From contig JANQOC010000069.1 in NCBI GenBank assembly GCA_028279265.1, forward strand, positions 1-9,045: 9,045 nt of DNA, written 5' to 3'. The stretch comes from Hyphomicrobiales bacterium. GTDB taxonomy: Bacteria > Pseudomonadota > Alphaproteobacteria > Rhizobiales > CAYWUX01. Below the pieces are notes generated by a model. The model saw nothing but the letters and a program-made list of their open reading frames with translations, was not told the DNA's origin and did not search any database. Position 1 is the first letter of the stretch; each line of letters starts with the position of its first letter. Shown here piece after piece: positions 7,493 to 9,045 of this stretch. The position numbers and the translations under genes were made by a program.

Positions 7493-7516
7493 ATGTCTCA
7501 TGAAAGAGACCCCTAA
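7493..7516 (+). other. Seven-codon ORF overlapping the CCA-enzyme start
   Basis: ATG at 7493 opens a tiny frame (MSHERDP, stop at 7514-7516) that overlaps the start of the CCA-enzyme gene in another frame. AGGGG (7483-7487) is 5 nt from this ATG but 12 nt from the CCA-enzyme ATG, so it is the better placed of the two starts. It could be a leader ORF that modulates downstream translation, or chance. Confidence 0.25.
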
Positions 7517-8774
7517 AAATGATCCGCTTCCAGATTTTACCAAACTTGACTGGTTTAGGGACCCTGTCCTGCAGGTAATCTGGGATTTTGTCGAGCGGTC
7601 CGGAGATGAGGCGCGCATTGTCGGGGGGGCCGTACGGGATACGCTTCTGGGAAGAGCGGTTGCCGATATTGATTTTGCAACCCCGGTGCGTCCCGAAACA
7701 TTGCTGGCCCAATCCGGTCAATCCGATGTTCTGGTAAAACCGACTGGCCTTGATCAAGGTACCGTTACACTGATCTCTCAAGGCAAACCCTTTCAGGTCA
7801 CCACATTGCGCCGTGATATCGAAACAGACGGGCGACATGCAAAGGTGGACTTTGGAAATGACTGGACCGAGGATGCCCGGCGGCGGGACTTCACGATCAA
7901 TGCCCTCTATCTGGGTCGTGACGGGCACCTTTTTGATCCCCTTAACGGGCTGGAAGATCTTAACAGCGGAACTCTGAAATTTATCGGCGATCCAAGGGCG
8001 CGCATTCGCGAGGACTATCTCCGAATTTTGAGATTTTTTCGTTTTCACGCGGAGCTTGCCTGCGAGCAGTTTGATGAACAGGGATTAAGGGCCGTTATAT
8101 CGGAAAAAGCCGGGCTCGAATTATTATCCCGGGAGCGGGTGACCTGGGAAATCATGAAACTGTTTGCTGCAACGGGGGCAGGACGCGTTGTCGCCTGCAT
8201 GGAAGACGCTAAACTGATGACCGTTCTTCTGGGCGGGCGGACTTTTCTTGATCGGTTTGAAAGCCAGTTACAATTGGAAACTGATCTTGTGGAATCTGGT
8301 CTGGGGCAAAAACAAGACGCTCTTCTCCGTCTGGCCCATTATGCCATTGATGATGAGGACGATGAACGGCGTCTTTGCCACAAGCTCAGATTTTCAAATG
8401 CTGAGCAGGATCGCCTCGAAATCTTTTCTGAAGCGACAGATGCAATTGAAAGCCCTGTGTCGGATTCAGAAATTCGGAAAATGCTCTACCGGCGGGGACG
8501 TCAGATAACCCTGGACGATCTTTCAAAGCGTTATGTTCGTGCCAAATTGGCCGGGAAAGAAATTTCTCACGAAATTCTGACAAGTCAGTTCACTCTTGCC
8601 GAAACATGGGCCATTCCTGAATTTCCTGTGCGCGGAGCCGATCTGCTCGCTGCCGGGAAGACGCCGGGACCCGGATTGGGTAGAATTCTCGGTCAATTGG
8701 AACAAATCTGGATTGAAAGTGATTTCAAGCTCGATAAGGTCAGCCTACTGACCAATTATAGTGTTTCTGACTAG
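7500..8774 (+). CDS. cca: CCA tRNA nucleotidyltransferase (class II)
   Basis: This enzyme adds or repairs the 3'-terminal CCA of tRNAs from CTP and ATP without a template, in the cytoplasm. It has 424 residues. The head domain has VGGAVRDTLLGR (41-52) and DIDFATP (56-62), with D56 and D58 the catalytic metal ligands. Then come TTLRRDIETDGRH (101-113), DARRRDFTINAL (125-136, nucleotide site) and EDYLRILRFFRF (171-182, the base-selecting EDxxR element). RERVTWE (211-217) follows in the neck. The C-terminal RGADLLAAGKTPGPGLGRIL (378-397) ending in IWIESDF is typical of the bacterial type. No HD phosphohydrolase domain is apparent. The start at 7500 was chosen because the protein then begins just before the conserved core. 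The 34 codons open upstream to 7398 look non-coding. GAAG lies 7 nt before the ATG. A close relative, poly(A) polymerase I, is unlikely given the length and motifs. Confidence 0.95.
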   Translation: MKETPKNDPLPDFTKLDWFRDPVLQVIWDFVERSGDEARIVGGAVRDTLLGRAVADIDFATPVRPETLLAQSGQSDVLVKPTGLDQGTVTLISQGKPFQVTTLRRDIETDGRHAKVDFGNDWTEDARRRDFTINALYLGRDGHLFDPLNGLEDLNSGTLKFIGDPRARIREDYLRILRFFRFHAELACEQFDEQGLRAVISEKAGLELLSRERVTWEIMKLFAATGAGRVVACMEDAKLMTVLLGGRTFLDRFESQLQLETDLVESGLGQKQDALLRLAHYAIDDEDDERRLCHKLRFSNAEQDRLEIFSEATDAIESPVSDSEIRKMLYRRGRQITLDDLSKRYVRAKLAGKEISHEILTSQFTLAETWAIPEFPVRGADLLAAGKTPGPGLGRILGQLEQIWIESDFKLDKVSLLTNYSVSD

Positions 8775-8789
8775 TTTCATGACTTTCGG

Positions 8790-8805
8790 GAGCTGGAAAC
8801 AGCTC
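8790..8805 (+). terminator. Stem-loop after the CCA-enzyme gene, possible transcript end
   Basis: GAGCTG-GAAA-CAGCTC is a perfect 6-bp stem closed by a GNRA tetraloop, beginning 15 nt after the CCA-enzyme stop. No T tract follows, so it is not a classical intrinsic terminator. It may instead protect the 3' end or mark a Rho-dependent end. Confidence 0.3.
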
Positions 8806-8856
8806 TATCACGGATCAAATCACTGAAAATCTCAATAATTTTGCCTATGGGGTCCT

Positions 8857-8878
8857 GGCACTCTCACTGAAGAGTGCT
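8857..8878. repeat. Second stem-loop in the right intergenic region
   Basis: GCACTCT (8858-8864) and AGAGTGC (8871-8877) form a perfect 7-bp inverted repeat around a 6-nt loop, extendable by one G-T pair. No T run follows on either strand. It could be an RNA hairpin or a protein-binding site. Confidence 0.4.
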
Positions 8879-8905
8879 GACAACCCTTTGAAAATAAAGA
8901 GAAAG

Positions 8906-8934
8906 TTGCCTGCCCTGTGAGACTCAGTTAAACT
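8906..8934 (+). promoter_or_regulatory. Candidate promoter for the gene at the right edge
   Basis: TTGCCT (8906-8911) and TAAACT (8929-8934) are spaced by 17 nt, each matching the sigma-70-type consensus at four of six positions. The -10 lies inside the palindrome TCAGTT-A-AACTGA (8924-8936), a position suited to repressor binding. Initiation near 8941 would give a leader of about 88 nt. This is a consensus match only. Confidence 0.3.
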
Positions 8935-9028
8935 GAAGCACGCAGAACGAAATCACTCAAATCAAGTCAGCAGCAGTTTTTCAGCAGCATTGGAGTAGAT
9001 CGCAACCAGCAACCGTGAGGTGAACACT

Positions 9029-9045
9029 ATGATCGATCGACATTT
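9029..9045 (+). CDS. Start of an unidentified gene (cut by window edge)
   Basis: Only the first codons are present, reading M-I-D-R-H before the edge. The call rests on a strong ribosome binding site, GAGGTGA (9017-9023), placed 5 nt before the ATG at 9029. The preceding long non-coding stretch with a promoter candidate agrees with a gene start here. Nothing can be said of its product. Confidence 0.5.

Larger units (their letters stand above)
8775..9028. other. Non-coding interval after the CCA-enzyme gene
   Basis: About 250 bases without a credible gene. It contains two perfect stem-loops (8790-8805, 8857-8878), a 13-bp palindrome over a promoter-like -10 (8924-8936), and a repeated CAGCAG around a run of five T (8971-8987). 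Only tiny frames are present, such as 15 codons from 8779. The content suits a transcript end followed by a regulated promoter; a small RNA is possible but unproven. Confidence 0.5.

Noticed and set aside
7398..7499. N-terminal extension of the CCA-adding enzyme
   Set aside because: The 34 added residues are Arg/Ser-rich and unlike the family's N-termini, no ribosome binding site precedes 7398, and a promoter candidate lies in this stretch.
7452..8048. Minus-strand open frame (198 codons) opposite the CCA-enzyme gene
   Set aside because: It is antisense to the catalytic head domain of a clear CCA-adding enzyme, with no recognisable motif of its own.
8779..8826. 15-codon frame after the CCA-enzyme gene
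   Set aside because: It has no ribosome binding site and is mostly occupied by the 8790-8805 stem-loop.
8971..8987. Run of five T flanked by CAGCAG, considered as an intrinsic terminator
   Set aside because: The flanks are direct, not inverted, repeats, so no stem forms immediately before the T run.

Overview
The window looks like ordinary chromosomal DNA from an alphaproteobacterium. The GC content is moderate, the genes are tightly packed, and it carries family types typical of that class: DUF1285, DUF6111, and a MoxR / DUF58 / BatA-DUF4159 cluster. I cannot name the genus. I see no insertion sequences, CRISPR arrays, tRNA or rRNA genes, and no sign of recent transfer.

Left half, minus strand (read from about 5507 down to 1): a four-gene cluster made of a MoxR-type AAA+ ATPase, a DUF58 protein with a VWA-like domain, a 963-residue membrane protein with a BatA-like N-terminus and a DUF4159 C-terminus, and the N-terminal 193 residues of a second membrane-anchored VWA-like protein cut by the window edge. 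Gaps are 31 nt, a 4-nt ATGA overlap, and 16 nt, so this is very probably one transcript. MoxR ATPases with VWA partners generally act as chaperone-like systems that mature or regulate other proteins. The target of this alphaproteobacterial version is not known to me.

Middle (5508-5724): an AT-rich divergent control region. It holds a perfect 6+5+6 inverted repeat centred on the predicted moxR transcription start, and a separate plus-strand promoter candidate.

Right half, plus strand (5725-8774): a DUF1285 protein, a NUDIX hydrolase of the CoA-pyrophosphatase type, a 63-residue two-helix DUF6111 membrane protein, and a class II CCA tRNA nucleotidyltransferase. The NUDIX and DUF6111 genes overlap by one base (TGATG). 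The CCA gene has a 170-nt leader gap of its own that contains a possible promoter.

Right edge (8775-9045): non-coding, with two perfect stem-loops and a palindrome covering a promoter-like -10. It ends at a strong ribosome binding site and the first six codons of another gene.

The least understood part is the MoxR/VWA operon, where intact and degenerate metal-binding motifs sit side by side. The other genes are housekeeping or conserved unknowns.
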